A stretch of 64,000 bases of DNA from Archilochus colubris (GCA_023079485.1 CM041084.1:98808467-98872466); one strand, 5' to 3'. Shown: positions 14,816 to 28,622, counted from the stretch's first letter. The notes: generated by a model not told the origin, from the sequence alone. A program made the numbers and translations.

Positions 14816-14854
14816 GAAATATCATTAGAAGTATCATTAGAAATATCATTAGAA
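14816..14854. repeat. Three tandem copies of a 12-bp unit
   Basis: GAAATATCATTA, GAAGTATCATTA, GAAATATCATTA, followed by a partial GAAA. The array begins 17 bases past the CR1 3' end. Confidence 0.9.
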
Positions 14855-17800
14855 AGAGGGACACTGATGAAGCTTAACAAGTAAGGTGAACTTGTAGCTT
14901 TTTTATCATTTGGTAAACATAAAAATAAGAATCTCAGGGCAAAAATGAATTTCCAAAGGACAGGAGGTCTAAAGTTGTACTTAAGAATAGTCAACACTGA
15001 CTTGCTGCATGCCAAAACACAGGTCAAAGAGCCTCCTTATGGATAAGAGATTAAATGCAAGAAGCTTGCATGTATTAGGAGTTGAATAAATGGATTAAGT
15101 ATCAACAGATGGTAGTTTAATTACATGCAGGCTCCACTTGTTGTGACTGAAATTGTGTTTGGTGCATTGCAGAAGAAGACAACATCCTGGGTTTCAGCTG
15201 CCTTACAGTATATCAATAGCACATTCCTAACAGGCAGTAATAATTTGATAGCAAACGTTCCTCCTCTCCTCACAGACCTTCTCATTTTCATCTTGCTGTT
15301 CACAGGCTCCTTTTTCTCCAAATGGCTCACATCTTCATGCAGCAAGAGGGTGTTGAAGCCAGGGGAAAGCCCATCCCCAGCACCTGCAGTAATTCTGAGG
15401 CATTAGGAATTCTCTTGCATTAGTTCAGTGCAGACAGAAGAGTCCTTATGGGCTGCCCATTGACTCTAAATTTAGGGGTGAACTTTGCGAAGTGAAATTT
15501 TCCTCTTCCTTCTCTCCCCTTCCTTTTTATATCTTCATTAAATCTCTGATATAATTACTCTATGTAACTTGCATTTTACTTGAAAGGGATTATTTTTTTC
15601 AGTGCAAGTCAGTTAGAGGATCAGGTTTAATTTTTTCTAAAGGAAGCTTTTCTTCTTTTTCATAGTACAGTTAGCTTTGAGTTATAAGTAAGGCTATGAA
15701 ATGACTAAAAAATGCAATAGTTTTGCCTACCAGAACTAATTCCAAAGTTAAGCTATCCAAAATAAATGAAACATGGCATCAAATAAGGCAGAGAGCAACT
15801 TCAGGAATTATGTAGCATATCACCTGTTTAACTTGGGAAGAGTGGGGCAAAGCAGTTGCAAAATTTACATGCAAATCATCTATAATATTAAAGTGTGAAC
15901 ATTATGCCTAGTTCTGTGAGCAGGTGAAAATAAGATGGTTTCATCTGTAGTCTTGGATAGCAAATGGAATAGATACTTATTGAAATATTTCTTTGTGTTA
16001 ATGTATTTATAAAATCAAGGTACATAGATCTATGGTATTATTGTACACAAATTGTCTATACCATACTTACAAAAGTCTTCAAATAGGAAAGAAGATTTTT
16101 AAAAGTCAAAATTACATATTGATGATTTTGATGATTCATCATCAACTTTCTTTCCTTAGGTTACTTTTTCTTTTTTACATCTACCAGGAAGTCTCCTGTG
16201 CAATATCAGCGTAGTGTCTCAGTAGTGACTGATGTCATGATCATCAAAATTCACTAAGCTTCTAGATATTGCATACTTATTTAGAGCTTCTCTTCATTTG
16301 AGACACAAGCATAATATAGAGATTTCACAAATCTTTCCATGTCATCCAGATCTGTGAAATGAATCAGGACATATTTATATTCACCAGAGTCACCAAAAAG
16401 AAACCTTATAATTGAAATAACACACTTTCTAAAAAACCAGCTGTTCTGGAGGTGGCTGACAGTGAATCTCTCTCACAGATTTTATGTGAAAACTATCGAA
16501 TATCTCTTTCAAAAAATCCACCACAATGAAATTTTGTTAATGGCTACCATTAAAAAGGCAGATTTTGGGTAGAGAAAGATTTAGACATTGGCATTTCCAA
16601 ACCTTTTGAAGTGTCAGCATGGGAAATCAGACAAAATTTGAAATCTAGTTCTGATTCTTTTAATATCCTTTTAAAATCTATTTTATATCATATTAATTTT
16701 TGTATCTGTCTGTATTAGTGCAGCTGAAGATTTTAAGTCATATTGGTGAGCCTTTTATTTTTAATTCAAGTTACAGAGGAAGAAAAATTCAATTAATGCC
16801 TGTCTAGATTTTTGTCTTTCATCCGTCTGACATCACCCATAGTATAATTTATTAGTAATGATGGCTTGGCTCCATTTTAGTTCTAGCTTTCTGTTACAGT
16901 ATGTTTTCAGATTTGGTTTCCCAGATTTTATGTATTCATTAAAAATGCTAAAGCCAAATACTACTTGAACTCTTTTAGTGGTGAGCATCTAAGTTGGAGG
17001 GTGGTGTTCGAAATCTGGGGAGCTGCAACTAAACTCTGCAGGCATGGAAGCTGGAGGCTGTTTGCAGCATATGCACCCAGTTAAGTATAGATAGTGGTTG
17101 AGAAGCTTAGATTTTGGGGTCAGACAGCTGTGGTAGTTTAGCACAGAAGAAGACAGCAGCATGTGCAGTAACAGCACCTGGGGGAAGGCTGAGATGAGCT
17201 GCTGGGGGTGAGTAAGGGGAAACAAGAGGCAGGAGGAGGAACTCAAGCTATATTATAATTTGGAGTTTGAATCCACTCTGTGTACTGTAGGCTTTCAGCA
17301 TCTGAGAAAATACACTTTTCAACATAAAAATGCAAGCAAAATTCAATTTCAGGGAAGGTTGTAAGCCTCCTGGTCTCTGAATTTAGTTATCTTGTTTAGA
17401 TGACTTTTTTGAGGACATTTACCTTTGTCTTTGATAGCTTTCTGAACTTCTGAAGCAGTCCTAGCTACATATTTGTTGGGTCTCAGGCCATAGACGTCTG
17501 GTCTTCAAGTCCAAAGGACTGCAGAGATTAAAAAAAAAATTCTATAAAAATATTTTTTTTTCTTACTGGTGGCAGTGCTCTTCAAACTGTGGCAGAGCAG
17601 AAAGAATGTAGGAAGGCCTTTTTATTCTGTGTCTTTCAAGCTCCCCCTGTGCATGGGAAATTATAATTTTTAGAAGATTTGGGAAGTCCCTGAGCTCCAT
17701 AAAGGTTACAAACTCTTCTGCAATTTATATTAATTTTGGTTTAGGAGACTTGTATTCAGGAGAGTTTATGCAAATAACACAATCATGATGACCTTTTCTT

Positions 17801-20800
17801 AAAGGCTCTCTTCTTCCAGTTCTTATTTAACCTTCATCCACACTCACAGCTACTTCCTTACTGGGGAAATAGGAGGAAATGGTAAGGACAGCAGTTGTAG
17901 CTCTTCCAAGTGAGACGTGAAGAGATGGATCAAGTGTAACCCCCCACAGGTAATGGCTTGAATTCTTACTGCAGTTGAAGCCACCTGGCCTTTGCACAGC
18001 CTCCCAACTTCTGTTTTCTTTCTGGAGTGCCTGGGGGTGATGGATTCCAGTTAAGTTGGAATAGAAAAGGGTGGTTTCTGAAGACAAGGGAGCACTCAGA
18101 AGGAAGGAGAAGAGAATTATTTTAAAAGAAGGATTGGTTTAGATTTAATGTTAAATGTGCCAAGTGAGAAGATGGTGTTTGAAGTCTTGTATAGCTCAGA
18201 AATCTATCTTTGTTCTTTGTAAAATACAGCAGTTAGGTCATCCAGATTAACAAAGGTTATTCTTAACTCACGTGATAAGTATTCTATGACTCAAGTTTTG
18301 AATGAAATGTATCCCAGTCCTAAACTATTTTGGCTCATGTATTACTCGTTAGTATTTCAGTCTGTTTTCAGATCTCCCGTAGGCAGGCAGAAATGACATA
18401 GACTCAAAAAATACAACATAAATATTTGCAGATGGATATGGCAAAAGGACAAATGTTCCCAGTGGGAACGTATGCTCGATTTACATTTATCAGAGTAGAA
18501 AAAAAAAGATGCTTTCCTTTTCTATTTCTCATCTCACCCACATACACTGTGATTAAGATGTTATTTCTTTTCTATTTCTTTTTCTGACCTTTGGTTGAAG
18601 GGCAAGAAAATTTCTGCCTAGCACTTGTCTGTTCAGCGAGGTCCCACTTTGATGGTTCATGAAGAGGTCTGGTGTTGGTCAAAAAGGATGTAGGTACTTG
18701 TACCATAGTGACACCAAAACTAGCTAGAGATTTTCTGGACAGACTGTTCTTAGACATGAGTAGAGACAATAAAGGTCTGGGACTTTTTTCTAGTAGTATT
18801 TGTTTAAATGTTGTCTAGACCTTCTGTCACTTTCCAGCAGCTAAAAACTTTGGACTTGGTGCTTGCTGGGGAAATCAGTGAGGTCTGATGTAGGCAGATG
18901 TGCTGGAATGGGGAAGTTGTTGGGCAAATACAAAGAGCAACTTGGTCAGGCTTATCGGGCCTGGCAGTGAGGGTGTGATGAGGAAGAGGATTAGAATTAA
19001 GACCTAGTGATGGGAAAGAGGATGGCAAGTTTTTTTGTTTTTATTATGGGCCTTGGTGTTAAGGAAAAATTACTATTTGTAGGGTGAAAACTGAGACAGA
19101 TGGCGAAGAAGAGGAGGTGGAGAGGTGAGGTACTGAAGGTCCCTGGGTGATTGAAAGGTAGGGAGTGGAGAAGAAGCACTGATGTAACATTGCAGGAAGC
19201 CGGGTGAGGGGTATGAGGAGGCTAGGATGAGAAAGCTTTGATATGGGAGGAAAATGGCCTTAGCCAGCCTGCAGGGAGATGTGACGACTCAGGCCATGCA
19301 GAAAAGGGGTAAGTAGGTGCTACATTCTGGTGGCTTTGAATTTCTGAGTGGTTGAACTTTTCAGCCCTAGTATTCATCTACAGACTGACCTGGAACATAT
19401 AAAGTAGCTTTTTGTTGGTTTTCTGTCTTCTGAATGGATTAGTTCAGTGGAAATTGGAGGATGTCTGAATTTGATAAATCAACCACCAGAAATTGAAGCA
19501 TTCACATTCCCAGAAAGCTCTAGTTTTGGAGAGAAAGCCACAGAGATGTGCTAGACCCCACAACAGCTCACTGACTACTGAAAGTGTCTCTTACAAGCTT
19601 GTGCTGTATAGCTCCATAGGGCAGTAGCTCACTGGAACTGTTAAGGCTAATGTGAGTATCATCTTTTGAGTGACATTAGGGAATCTTGTTTTGCTGTAAG
19701 CAGCCAATTTATGAAGAGCTGAACTCATGCTTTATGGGGACCATGGCTTTCTCTGTAAAGTGGGAATACTTGCAAATCATTTCTTCATTGATCGATGTTC
19801 TATCAATTTTCTGTTTGTCTCAGCAAAATTAACATGATGGATTGAGATTGTGTTAAGCATGAATTTTCTGTTCATTTGGTTTTGGTTATTTTAGCATTTG
19901 CCATTATCTCTAATTTTCAGAGCACAGATTTCATTTTGGGAAATATGAAGAACTACATTTGTCAGATTAGGTTGCAGTAAATATCTTTCAATTACCTAGC
20001 TTATGTTTTTGCAAGCTGAAATACAAACCATTGCCTGTTTCACTCTATCTCTCACTCAAAACCAGTCCTTAATTCTTTGTCACAGCTGAACTGATCATTT
20101 TGAAAAATAAATTAACTTTCATACATGTTAATATCAGGGAGAAAAGCAAGTAATATACTAAGATTATACTAATTTTAATATTCTAATTAAGATACTCTTG
20201 ACTGCTCCCAATCAGAGTATGTTTTATTCTCATAATGTCATATCACCTGTGTGATAATGCTTTATTTGAGCCAGGATAGTCCTGCAAAGTTTTCTGTCAA
20301 GATGGTTGTAGCATGGAAAAGGTCTGGAGATCTTTATATTCTTTCTCAGGGTCTTACCTTACCTGTCACTTCCAAATATGGCTAAATTTTGGTACTACAG
20401 GAATCAGTTTAATTAATTTGTGCTGTTTTCTGTAATCTTGCTAATTCTGTTCCACATTAGCTTGCTTGTGGATGATGGTCAACATTCTTGGTATTTCCTG
20501 TCTTGCTTGTGATCAGCCTTTTAAACTGTTTGTGAAGCAAGTTGTAAAGAAGTCCATAATAGGTAGTATCTCCTTTTCATAATATCCTAATCACACTTTT
20601 TTTTTCCTAATATGCCACAATACTTATCTGGAATAAAGTTCGTAGCAAATCTCCTAAAGTCTTTCTTTTAGCCATATTGAAGTCAGTACAAACAGAGGAA
20701 ATATCTTACTTTTTTTTCTTCTTCATTCCCAAAGAAAATTCTGCATTTCAGAACACCTTGAAAATCAATTAATGAAGAAAAAAGGTATCTATGAAGCTGT

Positions 20801-21130
20801 TAAGAGTTAAGTTTGACTTTTTTAACCAAGTTTGTTAAGACAGGATGATTTAATGATTTCACTGTAAATGAGTACAGAGCCTAGAATGAATTTGAAGTTT
20901 GGGTTGGAAAAAAGTGTACTTTATATAAATGAAGGAAAAGTGTGACACTGTCATTCTAATACAACAAATGTATGTAAGATATTAATAAAGAGATCTTCTA
21001 TATGTTAGGCAGGAGTAGTGTGCTTATGGAGGGTGCCAGTGGCTTCCTAGTGACAAAAGAGCAACCGGGTGGCACTGTGCCTCTGTCCCAAGGTCACTGA
21101 GCTTCTGCATGTTCATGATTCTGTGGTAGG
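14855..21130. other. Intronic DNA without a recognised gene
   Basis: Six kilobases with no recognised element. Purine-rich + strand blocks occur at 16980-17250 and 18840-19320. A near-palindrome of two 8-base arms lies at 16128-16145. Confidence 0.6.
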
Positions 21131-21399
21131 ACTAAGAGGAATGGTTTCAAACTAGAGGAGGGTAGATTTAGATTAGATATTAGGAAGAAGTTCTTCACCA
21201 TAAGAGTGGTGAAAGACTGGAACAGGTTGCCCAGAGAAGTGGTGGAAGCCCCATCCCTGGAAGGTTTTAAGGTCAGGCTGGACAGGGCTCTGACAGCCTG
21301 GTCTAGTGGAGGATGTCCCTACCCATGGCCATGGCAAGGGGGTTGGAACTTGATGATCTGAAAGGTCCCTTCCAGCTTGAAAATTCTGATTCTCTGATT
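21131..21399 (+). mobile_element. CR1 LINE 3' end, 5'-truncated
   Basis: Matches the classic avian CR1 3' region: TTAGATATTAGGAAGAAGTT, CTTCACCATAAGAGTGGTGA, CTGGAACAGGTTGCCCAGAG, GGGGGTTGGAACTTGATGAT, AAGGTCCCTTCCA. It ends in a mutated tail (ATTCTGATTCTCTGATT). It holds only the last codons of ORF2 plus the 3' untranslated part, in the same orientation as PIEZO2. Confidence 0.93.
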
Positions 21400-22673
21400 T
21401 CTTCCCAGCAGCTGTGTTACATAGCTCCAGCCATGGAAATGTCCTTGACTTCCATGGGACATGTGTAAGCTAATGAAGCCAAGGGTTAGCTATTACTTAC
21501 CTTTGGTGTGGAAAACAGGTAGTGAAGAAGCTTAAAGCAAAATACTAGAATGCGTTTTATGAGACAGATGGTTGCATGTAGCAGAGGGAAGATGGTTTTC
21601 CTTATTTTGTTGGGATTTTTTTGTTTGTTTGTTTTTTTCCCAAAAAAATCTTGGCCAAAATTTGAATTTTCTAGTTGTATCTTCTCTGTGATTTTGGTTC
21701 ATACTGATGTGGAAAAAGGACTAAGAGTTGGGATAGCAGAGGATGCTTTGAAACTGATGTATGAAAAAGGAAAGCTGAAAATGTGCCTATGAGAAATATT
21801 GAATTCATAGACAGAGCACTTCCATTTGATTTTGCATGGGAAACTCTGTGAAGACCCACCACCCAGTGATTTAAAAGTAGCAGTGAAGGAAAACTTCACA
21901 AAGCTATGAGGAAGTAGGAAAAACTGTAAAAGAATAATAATAAAAAAGGGTAATAATAAGGCATGCATATGGCTGTACTTTGAACTGAAGAAATATGACT
22001 TGCATTTTTATTAAAAAAGCTACGAAGCTATACTTATCATAGGTTTTAATAATGCTTCTGCTGAAGACAGAATGTAAGATTAAATTCTAATAAGCATCTA
22101 CAGATTCTTGTTTATTTTAATGTCCACAGATGCATCCAGATATTGATCTGAAGACGAACTCCTTATTAGTATTTCTTTCTGAGCAGCGTATTTCTGTTCA
22201 GTAAACCAAATCCCAGATGAGTATTAATGCATATATTCATTGCACTAATTATACAAATTAGAGATGGGCTCAAACAGAACCTGTGTCTGAGAAATGTGTC
22301 TCTGTGTACAGTGGTGGCTGGGGACTGGAGCTTGTGATTTGCTGTATCTATCTAATGACTAAAACTGGAACACAGGATTTCAGAGTTCAGTGTCCTTATG
22401 CTAACTTTGAAGTGTTAGCTCTAATTCTAATGTAGAATTCTAATGAAATAAATGTATTTTTGTCTTTAAAAATATGTATTCTCAAGGCGAGCTGAAATTT
22501 TCAGCCTGTCAAGAGGCAGGATTGTTGTTTTCATGCAAGACAAGGTGTGGAGGTAATGTGTTACTTTAGGAGAGCATCACTTCAGATTTTATGCAGATTT
22601 TAAAGCAGTAATAGCCATTGGTTGGTTTTAAAATACTGTAAAATTTTAACATTGAGTTGAAATTTCTTGTGTG
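21400..22673. other. Intronic DNA without a recognised gene
   Basis: Unique sequence. A short T/TTTG run lies at 21611-21640. No exon signature was seen. Confidence 0.6.
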
Positions 22674-22778
22674 CCTCTTCCCTTCCCTCCTCCTCTCTTC
22701 CCTTCCCTCCTCCTCTCTTCCCTTCCCTCCTCCTCTCTTCCCTTCCCTCCTCCTCTCTTCCCTTCCCTCCTCTCCCTC
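22674..22778. repeat. 20-bp pyrimidine minisatellite, about five copies
   Basis: The unit CCTTCCCTCCTCCTCTCTTC repeats with exactly 20-base spacing and essentially no divergence at 22681-22770, with partial units at both ends. The - strand is a pure A/G tract. The uniform copies suggest recent expansion or slippage. Confidence 0.95.
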
Positions 22779-24870
22779 ATTTTCTTTCTCTCTTTCATTT
22801 TGAGACAAAACTTGAAGAAATAGGAGCTGATTACACACTATGTATGACTTCATGCTATTTGGTATTTTGCCACTGAGTTTTCACACCCTGCAGGGATTAA
22901 CCTATCTGTCATTATGTGACATCTTAGATTCCTCACTACGAATTAGAGTAACTTGCTATGTCTTTGCTTAGACTCCGATGTCAGAGATAGAGAAGCTGTA
23001 TTGGTTCACACTAGGAAATGCAGAGCTTTTCTCCTCAGCTGAGTTGGCAAATTTGCTAAAACAAATCTCTTAGTTGTTGGGAGTTGCCATTTAGGTAAAG
23101 CAGATACTGCTTCCACCAGTTGACAGTTGTTTCTCTGAGATTCTAATGACCTGAACAAACCTGAAAGCAAACTTGGTTTTCATTTATCTTACCATTCTAC
23201 ATGTAATGTGTGAGTTGAACAACTGTGTTTTGCAGCCTGCTCTGAAGCTTGAGCTTCTTACTCCTCGACAGTCTGGACATTAATTTGGGTGCTGCAGCTA
23301 AACCTGATGCCCAAATTGTACTTCCTAGCTTGTTTTAGTTTCTAGGCTTTCTTTAGCAATTGATTTTGTTTGGCAATGGACCTTCTTTTCCCCAATCCTA
23401 TGGGATTTTATACCAAATGGAAAGTTGTATCCCCAGAATTTCTACTGCTCTGCTCAAATATAATTTCTGGATTCCTGAACTGTGGTAAATCCATCAGTAA
23501 CACACTTTGTATTGGGTTTGGGGATGGGGTTACTGATGAAGAGAAAAAAATAAATTATTATTTCTTCAATTCAGATAAGGTCAGTTTACTTACTAATCTA
23601 GTTTGTAATGTACTCTCTCTTCCTGCTTGGCGTGCTCTGCCCTTCAGACAGCTTTTCATAAAACCTTCCTCTTTGCCTTAGTCAAACAATTAATCTCTCT
23701 TAATCTCTTGATAGTTAACTTTGCTCCCTGGTAATATACTCTATGAACTAACTTCAGTGTTTTGTATTATTGTCCAGTATTTTAGGAGTCCAAAATGAAA
23801 TGGTTATATGCAGACTCAATAGCACAAGAAACATATACACACAGAAACTGGAGTCTCTTTAACCGAATGCCAACTTACATAAAGCGCGACTTAAATGTAA
23901 ATAATATGATGGAAAAAGATTACAGAGACCACATAACAAGTTTGTATTGTGTAGTGCTGAAGAATAAACAGTATAAATACCTCAAAACAATTCTTGTGGG
24001 GTTTGTTTTTGGGTTCAGGGTTTTTGGAATGTTTATAAAGGTTTATGTTCTCACATTATGAGATCATGGCACTTGCTTGATATTTCTTTGAAGGGAAAAC
24101 TGCTGGTTTGAGGTCCCTATTTTTTAGAGAACAAATTGACAGGAATAATAACTGTGATTGCCTTGAAACTACAGTAGTTTGTCTAACAAAAGTACAATAG
24201 GATTACTACCATTGGAAATAGCTTATTTGCTGTCCCAAATGTGTAGTGTTAATGTGTTATCTTCTAACATTGATTAGAACTTCTGTAAGGGGGAAGGAGG
24301 GAGAGAAATCAACCTGCTTATCATCACAAGGTAGAGTTGGAAGGATAAAGTCAGTCACTAGTCTTATTATGCTAAATGACAACTTCTGATCTCCAGATAT
24401 TGGGATAGCCAACATTTACCATAGGGATACGACATGCTTGAAATACTGTGTAGTTGCAGTTCCTTTTAATTATTGATTCTGCCTCATTGCTGTTTGCATG
24501 AAACTTCCAGACATATTATCAGACTACTTAAAATACATTCATGCAAGGGTTTCATGGCTGGTTTAATCCAGGGTGTTACCAAGTATATGTACATGTGTCC
24601 ATATATATTTATTTAGCCTTTATCAGAAGGATATTCTTTGGGCTTTTTGTCTTTGGTGGTGGTGCTGGTTGTGTTTCAAGAACAAATAGGGAAAAAAAAA
24701 TAAGGGTTCCAGGAATAGCTTGAGTGCAGCATGCAGAATTGATTTCTGCTTTTTATAACATTGATGCTCTGCTTCTGAATGTCACTCCTCTCCCTTCAAA
24801 AGAACACCCCATATTTTTGTTTTGGTTTCTTCCTAAAGTATCCATATGCTTTTCCAAATGCTTCTGAGAC
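22779..24870. other. Intronic DNA without a recognised gene
   Basis: Unique sequence. Open frames of up to about 100 codons (for example 23370-23681) lack splice context or any family signature. Confidence 0.55.
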
Positions 24871-24933
24871 CATAGAATCACAGAATAATATGGGTTGGAG
24901 GGACCTTATAGATCACCTAGTTCCAACCCCCTT
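24871..24933 (-). mobile_element. CR1 LINE extreme 3' tail
   Basis: CATAGAATCACAGAATAATA is followed by GGGTTGGAGGGACCTTATAG, ATCACCTAGTTCCAACCCCC. This is the reverse complement of the last about 60 bases of CR1, recognised by its AAGGTCCCTCCAACCC-type motif and ATTCTATG tail. Confidence 0.88.
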
Positions 24934-27900
24934 AGAAGTATCATTGATACAATCTCTGGGGTCCCTGGATCTTCTTTCAGCTGTATGGATGCATACTGTG
25001 CAACTACCCCCTCTTGCCTGTGTGTATTTACACCCAGCTGAGTTTACTCATTTACATGCTGGTGTTTTTAGTGAGGTGTTTCATTGCCTGTGCATGCAGG
25101 TAGAATCTGACTTGGGTGTGGAGAAGTGTGGACTTCTCATTTGTACCCAAAAAAGTGAAAATAGAACCAGAGCTGTTGCTTCCTGGTGACCAGGATCTTA
25201 ATGTGGGTGACTTTGAGTGTTTATAGAGAAATGAATTGCATGAAAATGTCAAGATTAGTATTTAATGCATATTTTATAATATTTTGTCTCTGTTAGAGAG
25301 ATATTTCCTTTTGTTGTTCCTAAGTGGATTGATACTAGGGACAAATAAGCTAGCTCAGGAACACCAAAATTATGGTGGAGTCATAGAGTTGTTTTGGTGC
25401 TGTGCTCTTAACAGACATGGTGCTTCATATTGAAATAATCCTGGACTAAAGTTTTACTCTTTCTCCATTTGCACCAGCAGATGGACTGAACTTTAAGGTA
25501 TGAATTCAAGAAATGTGGCTGAATCTGTTTTAATTTGTATCAAACTAATAAGAAGAGAAGAATTTGACTTTTTGTTGTACTTGGGTGAATGGAAGTTTGC
25601 CCAGGTTCAGGGCTTTAGGATTTGGCTTAATGTTTATTTTAAATCTTCATTTCCCAGACATAAACTCTTCGAATAGAAGCATCCAGATATTTGAGACTAT
25701 GCTGCAATTTTTTTTTTTTTATGCTCTGGATGTGCTTTGACTGAAAAGAAATAGCAGATGATTGAACCATGAAGTGTATTTTCCTGAGGCAAACTTTTCC
25801 CATGTTGCAGTAGAATGAACTACCTACCTGGTGGACAGTATTTTTATAATTTTGAGGGGAATTTTTTGTTTTTGTCTCCTACGTCCCGAGTCTGGGCACA
25901 GTGATAAAACATTAGAGACAGAGCCTGCATTGTTTTGCACTATTCTGAAGCTAAATTCAGTAATCCAATAAAAAACGTGGGATTGGATGGTGTCAGTAAT
26001 AACCCTTTCGATACTGAACTAAGGACAAACCAACTTAAAACTACAGATATCTTTTCATTATGGTTTCTGAGATGATCTGCCATTTTTAGTACAGTGTGTA
26101 GTTTCTGCAGTCTTTGTTGTGGGTCTTTTTTCAGTGAAATAAAAAGTGCAGGTGGCCGAGGTTGAATGTTTGGGTACCAGTAGCGCCCAAGTTTTACCAA
26201 GATTAAGGACTTAGTTGAGTCCACAAGTTTTGATCTTGAAAGAAGCATTGATTTAGAGCTCCACTGTTAATTCTTAGCCTATATTAAAAAAAAAATAAAG
26301 AAAGAAAAAAGAAAAGATGTTGAATTTGGAGGGAAGTGATGTTTCTTCACTCACAGCATCTGAAGCTAATTTGAAATCTATTGATTCTGCTGCCTGCAAA
26401 TAAATTGAAAGTTGGATTCAGCATCTGGGCAGGGTATTATTTTTGGAAATCCTGTGGACCACTGAAAAAAAATGAGTGGAGGACCCACTTTTCTTTACTC
26501 CTCTGCACAGAGTTGTTGGAGTAGAATGGAAGCTTTCTTCTGAAATGACGGATTTATTATGCAGAGATCGCACAAAAAAGGGAGGGGTCAGACTCAGATT
26601 GCCAACTTTTCCTGACCACAAAACAGGATGTGCTCCCCTCTCCCCACTCCAGGACTCTGTGTAATAATCAAACCATTCATACTAATTTAAATCAGTATTT
26701 TAATACTTACCTTTTTTTTTAAAGTCTTCAACTATTTCTTTGCTAAGAGCTGATAAATAGCATTTGGCTTACCATATTGACATTGATCTTCAGGAAATTA
26801 ATTTCATCTTTGGCAGCAGAGAGGAGCTAAATTAACAAAAATGTATAAATTGAATTAGGACCCTGTCTCATGTATTTTGTGGGCTTTTTCTATATCTAGA
26901 GTTTAACTTATTATGGGGAAGCACATCCAGCCACTTTGCTCTCAGTGTTGTGCATCAACATCAACAAAGGCAGCCTTGTAAGGCTGCACAATGCAGGATG
27001 CAGTTCATACAGCACTGCAGAGATTAGAAGTATTCTTATCAAGCTTGATTCAAGTTCTCCTCCAGACACAAAAATAACATTTCTTCTCCTTTGAGATATA
27101 TTGGGCTACAGTTCTCATTTTTGGATGAAGCCATTCAGTATTTGGCTCCTTCTAAAATGGCTTTTTTATACCATGCAGTTTTGACCAAAAGAAGAAAATT
27201 TACCAGTTAAGTTTCTGCTGACTGAGGGTGTGAGAGCATGGGATGAACACTTTTGTCTTGTCATGTTAATAAACGGAGCTGAACTAAAAATCTGTTTGCT
27301 TTATAAAAGCTATATCCACAAACAAAAGAGAATTCCCAGACATATTGACATGTCATGTTTTAGATCTAATATTGTTGGTTCAGTTACACTTAGCTTAATG
27401 CTAAAATACTTCTAGAAGACAGGTTTGTACTTGTTTTTTTCCTGTTGTCAGAAATAGTTTGGTATGAAGGATTTTAAGTCACTGTGGTTGATCAGGTTAC
27501 AGTGGTTTATGAACAAGCAATGTGTTTTGTCTAATGCACGAACAAGTTTAGATTGTGGATACTGGTAAAGTCTATTAATTCATCTGCCCTTACTGGAACA
27601 GTCCTGGAAAACAGGACAGAGATGCTTGCACAAGGGTCAGGGCATTACTGTAGTCCTTTGGATGAGCTCCTTGTGGTTCCTGTTATTTCCTTGTCATTCA
27701 AGTAAGCCACGCATCAGATTTTGAATGAACAACCAATGAAGGCAGTGATTACCTTGTTTCAGATCTTTGTATGATATTTGTAGAAGTTTTATCCTTTAAA
27801 TTTTAATTACTATGAATTTTTGAGAAGGGATTTCCATGTTCAGTAGGGATTTCTGTTCAGTAGGAATATTGAAAGATAAATTCGTCATGTGTCTGGCTGA

Positions 27901-28070
27901 TAATTATGATTAAATCCTTTTCTTAAGAGTATTTCAGAAAACTGGGTTTTCCGCATTTTACCCTCTTTCTTCTCATCTTTGTTCCTTTTCCTGTGTGAAG
28001 GTGGAAAAAAAGAAACAGATAAAAAAAAGAAATAAATGTAAAATTTATTTTATATTTTTACTTTTTTTTG
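24934..28070. other. Intronic DNA without a recognised gene
   Basis: Unique sequence with A-rich runs at 26285-26318 and 28003-28035. The second of these directly precedes the CR1 insertion at 28071. Confidence 0.6.
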
Positions 28071-28622
28071 CCCCTGTACTCAGCGCTGGTGAGGCCACAG
28101 CTCGAGTACTGTGTCCAGTTCTGGGCCCCTCAGTTTAGGAAGGATATCGAGGTCCTGGAGCAGGTCCAAAGGAGGGCAACCAGGCTGGTGAAGGGACTCG
28201 AGCACAGACCCTATGAGGAGAGGCTGAGAGAGCTGGGGCTGTTCAGCCTGAAGAAGAGGCAGCTCAGAGGAGACCTCATCACTCTCTACAACTCCCTGAA
28301 AGGAGGGTGTAGCCAGGGGGAGGGTTGGTCTCTTTTGCCAGACGACTTTCAACAAGACAAGAGGGCACGGTCTTAAGTTGTGCCAGGGGAAGTTTAGGTT
28401 AGATACTAGAAAGAATTTCTTTACGGAGAGGGTGATCAAACACTGGAATGGGCTGCCCAGGGAAGTAGTGGATTCTCCATCCCTGGAGATATTTAAAAAG
28501 AGACTGGATGTGGCACTCAGTGCCATAGTATTGCAACTGCAACGGTTGTTCAAGGGTTGGACTTGATGATCTCTGAGGTCCCTTCCAACCCAGCCAATTC
28601 TATGATTTTATGTTTCTATGAT
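28071..28622 (+). mobile_element. CR1 LINE, 3' end with ORF2 C-terminus (frameshifted)
   Basis: The 5'-truncated copy begins within ORF2 at [19 protein letters not shown]. It continues through [20 protein letters not shown], then [20 protein letters not shown], and into the final block ITERVIKHWNGLP-like. A frameshift or deletion near 28370 moves the frame between [17 protein letters not shown] and [18 protein letters not shown], so the fragment cannot encode a continuous product. It ends with CCAATTCTATGATTTTATG and a second TTCTATGATT. The family is non-LTR retrotransposons encoding an endonuclease and reverse transcriptase; this copy holds only the region after the polymerase core. Confidence 0.95.

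Noticed and set aside
14589..15027. Overlapping - strand frames containing repeated Asn-Asp-Thr/Ile-Ser
   Set aside because: The repetition comes from the 12-bp tandem repeat at 14816-14854; the rest reads through a CR1 end.
16128..16145. Near-palindrome TTGATGAT-TC-ATCATCAA
   Set aside because: Low-complexity GAT repeats readily make such arms; no supporting context.
24779..25189. 136-codon + frame
   Set aside because: It runs through a CR1 tail at 24871-24933 and has no domain signature; likely chance.
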